From: an uncultured Flavobacteriales bacterium
GTDB lineage: Bacteria; Bacteroidota; Bacteroidia; Flavobacteriales_D; Crocinitomicaceae
NCBI GenBank assembly: GCA_903945495.1
Contig: CAJAVU010000021.1
Coordinates: 186,001-250,000 of the forward strand
DNA: 64,000 nt
Direction of reading: 5' to 3'
Part shown: positions 38,457 to 48,697 of the stretch, piece after piece
How the letters are laid out: every line of letters starts with the position of its first letter
Position numbering within the stretch: position 1 is the stretch's first letter
Notes under the pieces: model-generated
Told to the model about the DNA's origin: nothing
The model's input: the letters and a program-made list of their open reading frames with translations, nothing else
The model's database searches: none
Made by a program: the position numbers and the translations under genes

Positions 38457-40394
38457 ATGATTGAAGCAAATAAGAATTTAAACTATTGCATAAACATGTT
38501 CGACAGAGAACGTTTACCAACAGTTGAAGTTTCAATAGGTTCATTAAAATTAGGCGGGAATAATTCTATTCGCGTACAATCAATGACCACCACCGACACA
38601 ATGAACACCGAACTATCTGTTGATCAATCTGTTAGAATGATTGAAGCTGGTTGTGAACTGGTTAGACTTACTGCACCAAGTAAAAACGAAGCTGAGAATT
38701 TAAAGGTAATCAAACAACAATTAGTTGATAAAGGGTACACAACGCCGTTGGTTGCAGATATTCATTTTACACCCAACGCAGCCGAAATTGCCGCAAAACA
38801 TATTGAAAAAGTGCGTGTAAATCCTGGTAACTACGCTGATAAAAAGAAATTTGAAGAAATAGATTTCACTGAAGAGAGTTATCAAAAGGAATTAATTCGC
38901 ATCGAAGAAAAATTTACGCCGCTTATTCATATTTGTAAAGAAAATAATACTGCAATGCGAATTGGTACAAACCACGGTTCTTTGTCCGATCGCATTTTAA
39001 GTAAATACGGTGACACTCCCGAAGGAATGGTCGAATCGGCGATGGAATTTATTCGTATTTGTGAGAAAAATGAATTTTACAACTTGGTGATTTCGATGAA
39101 AGCAAGTAACACACTTGTAATGGTTCAAGCATATCGATTGCTCGCAGCTAGCATGATAAAAAATGGTCGTTGCTATCCATTGCATTTAGGTGTTACAGAA
39201 GCTGGAGATGGTGAAGATGGAAGAATTAAATCAGCAGTTGGAATTGGTGCTCTTTTAGAAGATGGTTTGGGCGATACTATTCGTGTTTCGTTAACAGAGG
39301 AACCAGAATTTGAAATGCCTGTTGCTAGAAAACTGATTGAAAAATTTGAAGTAAGCACTAACATCTTTACATTACCTGAGGTTCATGCTCAACGTCCATA
39401 TTCTCCATTCCATTACGAACGCAGACATTCTTCCGAAACACATAATATTGGAGGGAAACATGTTCCAGTAGTAATAGCGGATTTTTCAAATAAAGAAACA
39501 ATTACACCAGCCAACTTTTATGGATTTGGATATAACTATTCAGTACAACTTGATAAATGGAATTTACAAGATCAAGCGGCAGATTATGTATTCATAGGTG
39601 ATAAACAAATCGATTTTGAAGTACCCGGGACATTAGGTGTGATCTGTAATATACAAAACTGGAAAACCAACTATTCAAATAAACAAGGTTTTTACCCGCT
39701 TGTCAATTTGAACGAATTAGAAGCTCTTTCAAACGACCAAATGTGTTTTGTGACTGTTGATCCTAGCCACGAGAACAACTACTCAACGCTTGTTAATCAC
39801 CCAAAATCAGTTGTTTTATTAGACACTGAATATTCAAACAAAACTCAATTATATCGTTATATTTATTTTATTTTTGCGGAATTAAATATAAATAACGCCG
39901 TAATTTTCAAAATAAGTGATAAAGCAACAGACCCAGAAAACTATCAATTGAATGTTTCGAGTTCAGCTGGATCATTGTTTATTGATGGTTTTGGGGATGG
40001 ATTAATGTTAACTGGGACACAAGCCCAAACATTGATCAACTCTACAGCCTTTGGAATCCTCCAAGCAACTCGTACACGTATCTCCAAAACAGAATACATT
40101 TCATGTCCATCATGTGGAAGAACATTGTTTGATTTACAAGAAACGACAGCTAAGATTCGAAAAGAAACTTCCCATTTAAAAGGAATCAAAATCGGAATTA
40201 TGGGTTGTATTGTAAACGGACCAGGAGAAATGGCAGATGCAGATTACGGTTATGTTGGAACAGGACCAGGAAAAATAAATCTGTACAAAGAAAAGACGGT
40301 TGTCAAAAAGAACGTTCCTGAAGACGATGCCGTTCATCAACTCATCGAGCTCATCAAAGAAAATGGTGATTGGATAGCTCCAAAAGAAGCATAA
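38457..40394 (+). CDS. ispG: (E)-4-hydroxy-3-methylbut-2-enyl-diphosphate synthase, long three-domain form
   Basis: 'SIRVQSMTTTDTMNTELSVDQSVRMIEAGCELVRLTAPSKNEAENL', C-terminal 'ISCPSCGRTLFDLQ...KIGIMGCIVNGPGEMADADYGYVGTGPGKINLYKEK'; 645 aa. Confidence 0.97.
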   Translation: MIEANKNLNYCINMFDRERLPTVEVSIGSLKLGGNNSIRVQSMTTTDTMNTELSVDQSVRMIEAGCELVRLTAPSKNEAENLKVIKQQLVDKGYTTPLVADIHFTPNAAEIAAKHIEKVRVNPGNYADKKKFEEIDFTEESYQKELIRIEEKFTPLIHICKENNTAMRIGTNHGSLSDRILSKYGDTPEGMVESAMEFIRICEKNEFYNLVISMKASNTLVMVQAYRLLAASMIKNGRCYPLHLGVTEAGDGEDGRIKSAVGIGALLEDGLGDTIRVSLTEEPEFEMPVARKLIEKFEVSTNIFTLPEVHAQRPYSPFHYERRHSSETHNIGGKHVPVVIADFSNKETITPANFYGFGYNYSVQLDKWNLQDQAADYVFIGDKQIDFEVPGTLGVICNIQNWKTNYSNKQGFYPLVNLNELEALSNDQMCFVTVDPSHENNYSTLVNHPKSVVLLDTEYSNKTQLYRYIYFIFAELNINNAVIFKISDKATDPENYQLNVSSSAGSLFIDGFGDGLMLTGTQAQTLINSTAFGILQATRTRISKTEYISCPSCGRTLFDLQETTAKIRKETSHLKGIKIGIMGCIVNGPGEMADADYGYVGTGPGKINLYKEKTVVKKNVPEDDAVHQLIELIKENGDWIAPKEA

Positions 40395-40396
40395 AA

Positions 40397-40428
40397 AAAG
40401 GTCCGAAATTAAGTTTCGGATCTTTTTT
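40397..40428 (+). terminator. Rho-independent terminator after ispG
   Basis: AAGGTCCGAAA-TTAAG-TTTCGGATCTTTTTT. Confidence 0.88.
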
Positions 40429-40438
40429 GTTTCATATT

Positions 40439-40454
40439 AGTTCCACGTGGAACT
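40439..40454. promoter_or_regulatory. parS-like site (ParB-binding), perfect 16-bp palindrome
   Basis: AGTTCCACGTGGAACT, compared with the canonical parS TGTTNCACGTGAAACA; lies just 3' of mnmG. Confidence 0.75.
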
Positions 40455-40461
40455 ATTCGTT

Positions 40462-42333
40462 TTATCTTCCTAAATGAATCAAAAGCACAGTAATATCACT
40501 TGGAGAAACACCACTAACGCGTGCCGCCTGTCCAATTGTAACTGGTTTTATTGCTGAAAGCTTTTCTTTTGCTTCTGAACTTAAGCTTTTCAACGCACGA
40601 TAATCAATAGAATCAGGAATCTTCACTTCTTCCATACGACCCATTTTCTTCGCTTGATCCTCTTCACGTTCAATATAACCTTCGTATTTCAATTGAATCT
40701 CAGCTTGAGAAACAACATCCGGATGTACCAAATTTAATTCAGAAGCCAGTTCATTTATCTCCACAGACATTTCCAAAACATCGTTCATCTCAATTTGAGG
40801 TCGTGTAATTAAACTACCCAACTTAACTTGTTGCGTAATTTCAGCACTTTCCTTTCTAGTTAAAATTGGATTTGCCATAGAAGGAGTGACGCCAATCGAC
40901 TTAAGTGCCTTTTTGAATTGATCAGTTCCAGCAACCTTTTTATTAACACGCTCTAACATTTCATCATCCGCCAAACCTATTTCATGACCAATTGGAGTCA
41001 AACGAACATCCGCATTATCTTGACGCAACAAGATGCGATACTCTGCACGACTTGTAAACATACGATACGGTTCTTTTGTCCCTTTCGTAATTAAATCATC
41101 AATCAAAACACCAATGTACGCATCACTACGATTCAAAATAATTGGTGACAATTCACGTACTTTTCTATGCGCATTTATTCCAGCCATCAAACCTTGACAA
41201 GCAGCTTCTTCGTATCCTGTCGTACCATTAATTTGTCCAGCGAAATACAAACCTGAAATCAATTTCGTTTCCAAGGTATGTTTCAACTGAGTAGGAGGGA
41301 AGTAATCATATTCAATCGCATATCCTGGACGAAACATTTTTGCTTGTTCAAAACCAGGAATTGTTCGCATTGCTTTCAACTGAACATCTTCAGGCAACGA
41401 TGTACTAAAACCATTCACATATATTTCAACAGTATTCCAACCTTCTGGTTCAACAAAAATTTGATGACGATCTCGATCTGCAAAACGATTTATCTTATCC
41501 TCAATACTCGGACAATATCTTGGACCCGTACTTTTAATTGAACCATTGAACATTGGTGAACGATCAAAACCTGTTCTCAATAAATCATGTGTTTGTTCAT
41601 TCGTATACGTAATGTGACAAGCATGTTGTTTTTGCAAAGCCAGCGTATTTCCAAAACTAAACTTCGAAGGATTCAAATCGCCATCTTGGATTTCCATTTT
41701 AGAATAATCCAACGAACGACCATCAACTCGAGGAGGTGTTCCTGTTTTCATTCTACCAGCCTCAAAACCTAAACGAATTAAATCTTCTGTAATTCCAGTT
41801 GAAGCTCTTTCTGCTGCACGTCCACCTCCAAATTGTTTTTCACCCATGTGAATCAAACCATTCAGAAACGTTCCGTTTGTCAAAACAACTGCCTTTGAAA
41901 AAATATCGATTCCAAGAGACGTTTTCACTCCGCGAATTTCTTCACCCTCCACAATCAAACCTGTGCACATGTCCTGCCAAAAATCAACATTTAGATTTCT
42001 TTCTAGCAACAGTCTCCATTCCTCAGCAAACAACATTCGATCATTCTGCGTTCTTGGTGACCACATTGCAGGACCTTTTGACAGGTTCAACATTCGAAAT
42101 TGAATCGCGCTTCGGTCGCTCACAAAACCTGAACCACCACCAAGCGCATCAATTTCTCGAACAATTTGTCCTTTTGCAACTCCACCCATCGCTGGATTGC
42201 AACTCATTTGCGCAATTGTATTCATGTTCATCGTCACCAACAACACACTACTTCCCATCTTCGCAGCAGCATTTGCGGCTTCACAACCCGCATGACCACC
42301 ACCAACAACTATAACATCATACTCTTTTAACAT
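40462..42333 (-). CDS. mnmG: tRNA uridine-5-carboxymethylaminomethyl(34) synthesis enzyme MnmG (GidA)
   Basis: '[62 protein letters not shown]', '[28 protein letters not shown]'. Confidence 0.98.
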   Translation of the reverse strand: MLKEYDVIVVGGGHAGCEAANAAAKMGSSVLLVTMNMNTIAQMSCNPAMGGVAKGQIVREIDALGGGSGFVSDRSAIQFRMLNLSKGPAMWSPRTQNDRMLFAEEWRLLLERNLNVDFWQDMCTGLIVEGEEIRGVKTSLGIDIFSKAVVLTNGTFLNGLIHMGEKQFGGGRAAERASTGITEDLIRLGFEAGRMKTGTPPRVDGRSLDYSKMEIQDGDLNPSKFSFGNTLALQKQHACHITYTNEQTHDLLRTGFDRSPMFNGSIKSTGPRYCPSIEDKINRFADRDRHQIFVEPEGWNTVEIYVNGFSTSLPEDVQLKAMRTIPGFEQAKMFRPGYAIEYDYFPPTQLKHTLETKLISGLYFAGQINGTTGYEEAACQGLMAGINAHRKVRELSPIILNRSDAYIGVLIDDLITKGTKEPYRMFTSRAEYRILLRQDNADVRLTPIGHEIGLADDEMLERVNKKVAGTDQFKKALKSIGVTPSMANPILTRKESAEITQQVKLGSLITRPQIEMNDVLEMSVEINELASELNLVHPDVVSQAEIQLKYEGYIEREEDQAKKMGRMEEVKIPDSIDYRALKSLSSEAKEKLSAIKPVTIGQAARVSGVSPSDITVLLIHLGR

Positions 42334-42340
42334 AACTCAA

Positions 42341-42356
42341 TGTTTCACGTGGAACA
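42341..42356. promoter_or_regulatory. parS-like site (ParB-binding)
   Basis: TGTTTCACGTGGAACA; its reverse complement TGTTCCACGTGAAACA matches the TGTTNCACGTGAAACA consensus exactly. Confidence 0.85.
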
Positions 42357-42378
42357 AAATTACAACCATTCAAGAAGA

Positions 42379-42804
42379 TTATGTTTCACGTGGAACATAT
42401 TTCTTAAGATAAAAATCTTCCTTCACACGCATTTGTTTTTCATCTTCATCCGACTTATCCTTATAACCACATAAATGCAACACACCATGGACACAAACAC
42501 GTCTTAATTCAGAGTCATATTCAGTGTTCAACTCGACAGAATTATCCAGAACACGATCTATTGATATAAACAAATCACCACTCACTATGTTTTCTTCACA
42601 ATAGTCAAACGTGATAATATCCGTATAATAATCATGCTGTAAAAAATCAATATTCATCTTCAGCAAGGCCTCATCTGAACAAAAAATCAAATTTACATCA
42701 CCCGCTTCAAAACCTTCATCCACTATAACTTGCTCGAGCCATAAAGCAAAATGTTCCGAGTCAAGACCCGGAACATTCACATCTTCTAAAGAAAATTCTA
42801 TCAT
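42379..42804 (-). CDS. ybeY: Endoribonuclease YbeY (rRNA maturation RNase)
   Basis: 'DIITFDYCEENIVSGDLFIS', 'VCVHGVLHLCGYKDKSDEDEKQMRVKED' (H-G-x-L-H-L-x-G-x-x-H/D-like motif). Confidence 0.94.
   Translation of the reverse strand: MIEFSLEDVNVPGLDSEHFALWLEQVIVDEGFEAGDVNLIFCSDEALLKMNIDFLQHDYYTDIITFDYCEENIVSGDLFISIDRVLDNSVELNTEYDSELRRVCVHGVLHLCGYKDKSDEDEKQMRVKEDFYLKKYVPRET
42382..42397. promoter_or_regulatory. parS-like site (ParB-binding)
   Basis: Second identical TGTTTCACGTGGAACA, 41 bp from the first, encoding the last residues (VPRET) of YbeY. Confidence 0.85.
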
Positions 42805-43218
42805 CTATTTTGTAAAATATATATTCACACTTGTTCCAGCATCTTCATAAACTACTTCATCCGCCAGATTCTTCATTAAGAAAATACCTCGACCGTTTTC
42901 CTTCAAAATATTCTCAGGGGCAGTAGGGTCGGGTAGGTGATCGAAATCAAATCCTCTTCCTTGATCTTTCACATTGAAACAAAACTCAGAAGGATTATCT
43001 CCAACCGCAACTTTAACTTCAGTTGTCACAACCTTTCCATTACCGTGTTCGATTGCATTGTTCACAGCTTCAGTCACCGCAATTAAAACATTACCATAAA
43101 AGTCTTCATTCACACCTAACTGGTTACAAACACGATCTACAAGCATTTCAACTTGTGAGACTGCCTCAAAATCAGACGGGATAGATAACGTGTCAATAAT
43201 TGTAAATCCTTCTTTCAT
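42805..43218 (-). CDS. HATPase-domain protein, anti-sigma regulatory factor-like (RsbW/SpoIIAB type)
   Basis: 'AVTEAVNNAIEHGNG', 'FCFNVKDQGRGFDFDHLPDPTAPENILKENGRGIFLMKNLADEVVY' GHKL motifs. Confidence 0.9.
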   Translation of the reverse strand: MKEGFTIIDTLSIPSDFEAVSQVEMLVDRVCNQLGVNEDFYGNVLIAVTEAVNNAIEHGNGKVVTTEVKVAVGDNPSEFCFNVKDQGRGFDFDHLPDPTAPENILKENGRGIFLMKNLADEVVYEDAGTSVNIYFTK

Positions 43219-43242
43219 ATCAAATTACTATAGTTAAATCAA

Positions 43243-46200
43243 CTATAAACTCTGATTGAAATATTCGTTCGCTTTATCCTTATAGTACTTTCTATACACT
43301 GGATCAACCGTACGTAACAATTCAATTTGATTGAGTTTTTGCTTGTTATACTCATCAAAGCGAATTTTGTTACCATAATTCTCATTTTTTCCAGAAGTTG
43401 ATTCTCTTTTTTCCTCAAAGCCTCTTTCCATCAGCGCCTTCTCGCTCTCCAATAAACGCGTTAAAATATCTTTTTGACGCTTTACTAGATCCTTAGAAAA
43501 ATTCTTATTAATTAAATCCTTTTCTTGTTCTTCCAATTCTTTAATTAACGGATTCAGTTGATTGCCCTTGCCTTTACCGTCTTTGTTTAATTCATTTCTC
43601 ATCTGCTCAAGTCGCTGACGAATGGCCGTTTGTTCAGCAGCCATTTTAGCAATTTCCTTATTTCCCAACCCCGGCATTCCCATACCACTTTGACCAGGTT
43701 TCTGTCCTGGTTGATCGCCAGGTTTCTCTCCTCCGGGATTCGGACCTTTCTCCATTTGCTGTAATTGCTTTTTCAACATTTGTTTCATGTCACCTGGGTT
43801 CATAGAACTACCCGGTTTTGGTTTCCCTTTTCCTCCTGGTTTATTGCAACTACCTGAACCTTCCATTTTATCTTTCATCTGGTTCTGCATACTCTGTAAA
43901 CTTTCATTTAACAACAGTGCCAAATTATTATATGCTGTCATCACAGTTTGTTGACGTAATCCCAATTCACGTTTACGGTGTTCATCAATATCTTCCAAAG
44001 CAAGATCATGATTCTCCTTAATAACAGCTAATTCCTTATCCACAAAAGATGCGATTTTCGGCTGTCGTTTTGCTAACGCTAACAAACTATCACGCACAAT
44101 CTTTGTGTCATCTACAATAGTCCTTTGTTTACGACCGTAACGTCTGTAAGCAGGATCAGAATCATTTATACGTGAGAAACGAAGCATAACATCTTCCTGA
44201 TCAAAACTCAAAGCCATAAGACTCTCTAAAATATTCCTCAAACTATTGATGTCCTCTTCTTCCTGTTGTTTGTTTGACTCTTGTTGCTGACTATCCAACT
44301 TCTCAGCTAACTGTTCCATTTCCTCTGCTGCACTTTTTTGACTCTCACCAGCTTTCTTCGATTTACCACTTTCCATATTGGACTTCGAATCATTCAAATC
44401 CTGCTGGATCTTTTCCTGCTCTTCCTTCGTATCGCCAATCTCCATTGGTTTCTCTAATGACTTATTAAGCTCATTCATCTCATCCAAGTCCTTCTTAAGA
44501 TCATCAAACTTCTTATTGATTTCTTCTTGTTTTTTCAGTCCTTCTTCTTTGCTTAAAGATTCCTTCTCCAACTGTTCTTTCAAATTATTTTGCTCCTTAG
44601 CAAGCTCTTTAAGCTCTTTTTCTATGTTATCAATCTTCTCATTAACTTGAAGGCGTTTAAGCATCTCTAACGAGCGGTCTAATTGCTTATTCATATCCTC
44701 AGATGATTGTTCTATCTCGTCAAGTTTTTCTTTTAATTCTTCCTTGTTGTTCTGCTCTAATAACTTCTCTAGTTGATTCAAAAGATCACGCAATTCATCA
44801 TCCATCAACTCTTCCAACAACTTCTCAATCATATCTTGTTTTTCCATCAACTCCTTGTCCATTTCAGACAGTTGATTCTTCTCTTGCGTACTTTGCTCCA
44901 TCATTTGTTGCATGTTCTCAAGCGACTCCAAAATACTTTTTTGTTCTTCTTTCAGCTGATTGATTTGGTTCGTTTTGTTCCAATCACTCTTCTTACTATT
45001 CAGCACATCTTTCTTCAACTTGTCTACGTCCTTTTGGAAATCTTTCGTTCGTTTCAAAAGATCTGTTAGATCTTCATTTACCTTCGTTTGATCTTCTTCG
45101 CGTTTCTCATTTAACTCTTCCAAAGAAGGTAACTTATATGTATAAACTTGACTTCTTGTTGACTTAGATCCATTCACACCGTCATTGTCTGAAACAACAA
45201 AATAATACTCGATTCGATCATTTAACTTGACGTTCTCTCGTCTGAAATCTACTCCAAAATCGAATGATTGGCTTGTACCATTTACACGTTGAACAGACAT
45301 ACGTTCTTCACGTTTCTGACCTTTTTCTGAAATGATTGTATAGACAAAATTCAATCCATTCAACCCATAATCGTCTGAAACTTGACCTTTGAAATAGCGA
45401 ACGCCTTCAGAAACTGTATCGTTCATTTCCTCAACTTGTATTGCCGGATAAGCGTCCTTCACAACACTTATCTGATACGAAACAGAATCAATTTTTGAGG
45501 AATATTGGTTACCTAGTACAAGTCCCAATTGCGATGACTGAACCAACTTCTTTGAAAATTTCAATCCTTCAGTTGAATAACGTTTCTTAGAACCGTTGAA
45601 CAACACTTCTATAAAACGTGTATTCTTTGCTACTAAACTCCACTCTATTTCCGTACCTTCTGGCACAGTTAAATCCCCAGAATTTGTAATAATTTCATCT
45701 GTTTTACCTAAATATTTAGGATAGACTAAACGCGCTTCAAACTTCCCAACTGTTGCTTTACCAAACACTTTTAAATTATACTGAGCACTCTCGAATTCAT
45801 TTGCCTCAAAACTAAAAGAACCCGACTTTTTTGGTTTTTTAATGATTCCTGAGAAAGAGTTCTTCCCTGTTTTCTTCATTAAAAACTTACCATTTTCACT
45901 AAGTAAATAAACCTGTTCAGGTAATTCTTTTCCTTTCAAAACTACTTCAACTGGTAAATCGTCACCCTCTTCAACCACCAATTTTCCATCAGCAAGAACG
46001 AATTCAAAAGGCGCTTCTTCTTTAAATTCTTTCGAGTAGTTTACAACCCTTTCCGTTCCGTCCGTAAATAAACTTGGTGCCGCAACACCTATCACAATGA
46101 AAACAAGAAAAACTGGAAGTAGATATTTTACATAACGACGATTCGATTTAAAATCAATTGCAGAAGTAAATGGAACTACACTTAAGGCGTTTGAACGTTG

Positions 46201-46602
46201 TGCAACACTCGCTCTTAACAATTCAATATTTCCTTCATTACTATCTAAAGCATCATGTAACTGAAGTGTGTTTTTCAAGCGGTCCGAAACAGCAGGGAAA
46301 AAAGAACCAATAATTTCAGATGCCTGATAGCGATTAATTCTTTTTCCAAAAGAATACAACCTCATTAATGGAATCAATAAATACTTTCCTAGAATGAAAA
46401 GATTAACCCCAATAAATGTAAAGAACAATGTTCCACGTGTAATGCTTCCAAAACGACCGAAATACTCTAAAGTCGTTGTGAGTAAAAAAGAACCTAACAG
46501 AACCCCAACAAAAAGTAGTGCACCTTTTATCATTTGATTCTTGTAATACTTGCGTATAAAAGCATCAATTTGTTCAATTAATCGATCAAAAGAATTCACC
46601 AT
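43243..46602 (-). CDS. DUF4175-like large membrane/coiled-coil protein
   Basis: Two N-terminal TM helices, 'VAAPSLFTDGTERVVNYSKEF', long Q/E/K-rich coiled coil (LKEEQKSILESLENMQQMMEQ...), Gly/Pro-rich linker. Confidence 0.8.
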   Translation of the reverse strand: MVNSFDRLIEQIDAFIRKYYKNQMIKGALLFVGVLLGSFLLTTTLEYFGRFGSITRGTLFFTFIGVNLFILGKYLLIPLMRLYSFGKRINRYQASEIIGSFFPAVSDRLKNTLQLHDALDSNEGNIELLRASVAQRSNALSVVPFTSAIDFKSNRRYVKYLLPVFLVFIVIGVAAPSLFTDGTERVVNYSKEFKEEAPFEFVLADGKLVVEEGDDLPVEVVLKGKELPEQVYLLSENGKFLMKKTGKNSFSGIIKKPKKSGSFSFEANEFESAQYNLKVFGKATVGKFEARLVYPKYLGKTDEIITNSGDLTVPEGTEIEWSLVAKNTRFIEVLFNGSKKRYSTEGLKFSKKLVQSSQLGLVLGNQYSSKIDSVSYQISVVKDAYPAIQVEEMNDTVSEGVRYFKGQVSDDYGLNGLNFVYTIISEKGQKREERMSVQRVNGTSQSFDFGVDFRRENVKLNDRIEYYFVVSDNDGVNGSKSTRSQVYTYKLPSLEELNEKREEDQTKVNEDLTDLLKRTKDFQKDVDKLKKDVLNSKKSDWNKTNQINQLKEEQKSILESLENMQQMMEQSTQEKNQLSEMDKELMEKQDMIEKLLEELMDDELRDLLNQLEKLLEQNNKEELKEKLDEIEQSSEDMNKQLDRSLEMLKRLQVNEKIDNIEKELKELAKEQNNLKEQLEKESLSKEEGLKKQEEINKKFDDLKKDLDEMNELNKSLEKPMEIGDTKEEQEKIQQDLNDSKSNMESGKSKKAGESQKSAAEEMEQLAEKLDSQQQESNKQQEEEDINSLRNILESLMALSFDQEDVMLRFSRINDSDPAYRRYGRKQRTIVDDTKIVRDSLLALAKRQPKIASFVDKELAVIKENHDLALEDIDEHRKRELGLRQQTVMTAYNNLALLLNESLQSMQNQMKDKMEGSGSCNKPGGKGKPKPGSSMNPGDMKQMLKKQLQQMEKGPNPGGEKPGDQPGQKPGQSGMGMPGLGNKEIAKMAAEQTAIRQRLEQMRNELNKDGKGKGNQLNPLIKELEEQEKDLINKNFSKDLVKRQKDILTRLLESEKALMERGFEEKRESTSGKNENYGNKIRFDEYNKQKLNQIELLRTVDPVYRKYYKDKANEYFNQSL

Positions 46603-46761
46603 AAATCAGCTTGTGTATTGCTTAACTTACTAAAGTAAAACATATCTATCAAAACGCGTAATTATTAAGCTTATTTAACGATACATTATAATACTTGAAA
46701 CGTTCAACGTCTTCACGTTCACAAAAAATCAGAATCAGAATTTCAATACTTTAATTCTACT

Positions 46762-46769
46762 TATCTTTG
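46762..46769 (+). promoter_or_regulatory. Candidate -7 box of gltX
   Basis: TATCTTTG (TAnnTTTG) 17 bp before the ATG. Confidence 0.45.
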
Positions 46770-46785
46770 CTGCAAAATTCAAACA

Positions 46786-48315
46786 ATGTCTGATAAACCA
46801 GTAAGAGTAAGATTCGCCCCGTCACCAACAGGTCCATTACACATGGGAGGTGTACGAACAGCGTTATACAATTATCTTTTCGCAAAGAAAAACAATGGTA
46901 CTTTTTTAATCCGTATTGAAGATACAGATCAAACACGATTCGTTCCTGGCGCACAAGATTATATCATGGATGCGTTGAAATGGTGTGGAATTATGCCTAA
47001 AGAAGGACCGGGATTAGGTGGAGAATACGGACCATATGTTCAATCAGAACGTAAGGAAATGTATCAACCGTATGCAGAACGATTGGTTCAAGAAGACAAA
47101 GCATATTACGCTTTTGATACAGCTGAAGAGTTGGAATTAATGCGTGAACGTGCAAAACAAATGGGTATGCCGAACTGGCAATACAACCACGTTACCCGTA
47201 CGTCATTAAAGAATTCATTGACACTTCCACAAGACCAAGTTGAAGAATTGTTGGCCAATAACACACCATATGTTATCCGAATGAAAATGCCTCGTAATAG
47301 AGACATTCGTTTCGAAGACATCATTCGTGGATGGGTAACTGTTAACACAAATAACTTAGATGATAAGGTTCTATTCAAAAGTGATGGAATGCCAACATAT
47401 CACTTAGCGAACATTGTTGACGACCATTTGATGAAAATTAGTCACGTTATTCGTGGTGAAGAATGGTTGCCATCTGCGCCATTACATGTTATGTTGTACG
47501 AAGCTTTTGGTTGGGATTGTCCGCATTTTGCTCACTTACCATTGCTATTAAGACCTGATGGAAACGGTAAATTATCGAAAAGAGATGGAGATCGTTTAGG
47601 TTTTCCTGTGTTCCCAACAGATTGGACAACAGCAGAAGGGGAACTTTATTCTGGTTACCGCGAAAAAGGTTACCATCATCAAGCTTTCATTAACATGCTA
47701 GCTTTCTTAGGATGGAATCCAGGAACACATCAAGAAATTTTCTCGTTAGATGAATTGTGTGAAGCCTTTACTTTGGATCGCGTTTCAAAAGCTGGAGCGA
47801 AGTTCGACCCAGACAAAACGAAATGGTTCCAACAACAATATTTACGTTCAACACCAAACGAAGAATTAGCAGATCAACTTTCTGAAGTTCTTGAGCATAA
47901 ATACGATGTTTCACGTTTAACAACTGTTTGTCATTTGATGAAAGAACGTGCAACATTTATTCAAGACATCGCAACGGAAGGAGCTTATCTTTTAGAACGA
48001 CCAACTTCGTATGACGAACAAACCGTTTCTAAAAAATGGAAAGAAGACACAAGTGCGTTGATGACTGAATGGAAAAATAATTTGGAAGCACTTTCAACTT
48101 TTGATCACGATTCAGTTGAAAATGCCTTTAAAGCGTTCTTGGAAGCAAAAGGAATGGGAATTGGTGCTGTTTTACCAAATTTCAGACTTTTAATCACAGG
48201 AACAGGAATGGGTCCAAGTATGTTCGAAATAGCTGCTTTCTTAGGTAAAGAAGAATGCTTAGAACGTATGAATCAAGGACTTACAAAAATTGAAGCGCTT
48301 AAAAATCAAGCATGA
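46786..48315 (+). CDS. gltX: Glutamate--tRNA ligase
   Basis: 'RVRFAPSPTGPLHMGGVRTALYNYLFAKKNNGTFLIRIEDTDQTR', 'KLSKRDG' signature. Confidence 0.98.
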   Translation: MSDKPVRVRFAPSPTGPLHMGGVRTALYNYLFAKKNNGTFLIRIEDTDQTRFVPGAQDYIMDALKWCGIMPKEGPGLGGEYGPYVQSERKEMYQPYAERLVQEDKAYYAFDTAEELELMRERAKQMGMPNWQYNHVTRTSLKNSLTLPQDQVEELLANNTPYVIRMKMPRNRDIRFEDIIRGWVTVNTNNLDDKVLFKSDGMPTYHLANIVDDHLMKISHVIRGEEWLPSAPLHVMLYEAFGWDCPHFAHLPLLLRPDGNGKLSKRDGDRLGFPVFPTDWTTAEGELYSGYREKGYHHQAFINMLAFLGWNPGTHQEIFSLDELCEAFTLDRVSKAGAKFDPDKTKWFQQQYLRSTPNEELADQLSEVLEHKYDVSRLTTVCHLMKERATFIQDIATEGAYLLERPTSYDEQTVSKKWKEDTSALMTEWKNNLEALSTFDHDSVENAFKAFLEAKGMGIGAVLPNFRLLITGTGMGPSMFEIAAFLGKEECLERMNQGLTKIEALKNQA

Positions 48316-48665
48316 AACACACAATTGAGGTCAATGGCATAAAAATTTACGCTTTTCACGGTTGCTTGCCAGAAGAAGGAGAAATTGGCGGCCATTACAG
48401 TGTTGATGTTATGTTAAATACAAACTTTAAGGAAGCGGCTCATACAGATGAATTGAAAAAAACTGTTGACTACGTCGATGTGAATAGAATTGTTTGTGAA
48501 GAAATGGCCATTCGTTCAAAGTTGATAGAACATGTTGGTCAGCGCATCATCAACCGATTAAAATCAGAAATTGATACCATTGATTTTATTAAATTGAAAG
48601 TAACGAAAATTTGTCCTCCAATAAATGGAGATGTTGACAATGTCGCAATAATCATAGAAGAATAA
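48312..48665 (+). CDS. folB: Dihydroneopterin aldolase
   Basis: 'IEVNGIKIYAFHGCLPEEGEIGGHYSVDVMLNT...TVDYVDVNRIV...IEHVGQRIINRL'; ATGA overlap with gltX. Confidence 0.94.
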   Translation: MKHTIEVNGIKIYAFHGCLPEEGEIGGHYSVDVMLNTNFKEAAHTDELKKTVDYVDVNRIVCEEMAIRSKLIEHVGQRIINRLKSEIDTIDFIKLKVTKICPPINGDVDNVAIIIEE

Positions 48666-48696
48666 AAAAAGGGGAAATTAATTTTTCCCCTTTTTA
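48664..48696. terminator. Bidirectional rho-independent terminator between convergent genes
   Basis: AAAAAAAGGGGAAATTAATTTTTCCCCTTTTTA. Confidence 0.85.
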
Positions 48697-48697
48697 T

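Noticed and set aside
41799-42314. 171-aa plus-strand ORF opposite mnmG
   Set aside because: Shadow ORF antisense to the highly conserved FAD-binding region of MnmG.
44036-44044. Perfect DnaA-box-like TTATCCACA
   Set aside because: A single 9-mer is expected by chance in a window this size; it lies within the DUF4175 coding sequence and has no neighbouring boxes or AT-rich unwinding element.
46429-46444. Degenerate parS-like TGTTCCACGTGTAATG
   Set aside because: Only one half-site is conserved and it is inside coding sequence; not counted with the three strong sites.
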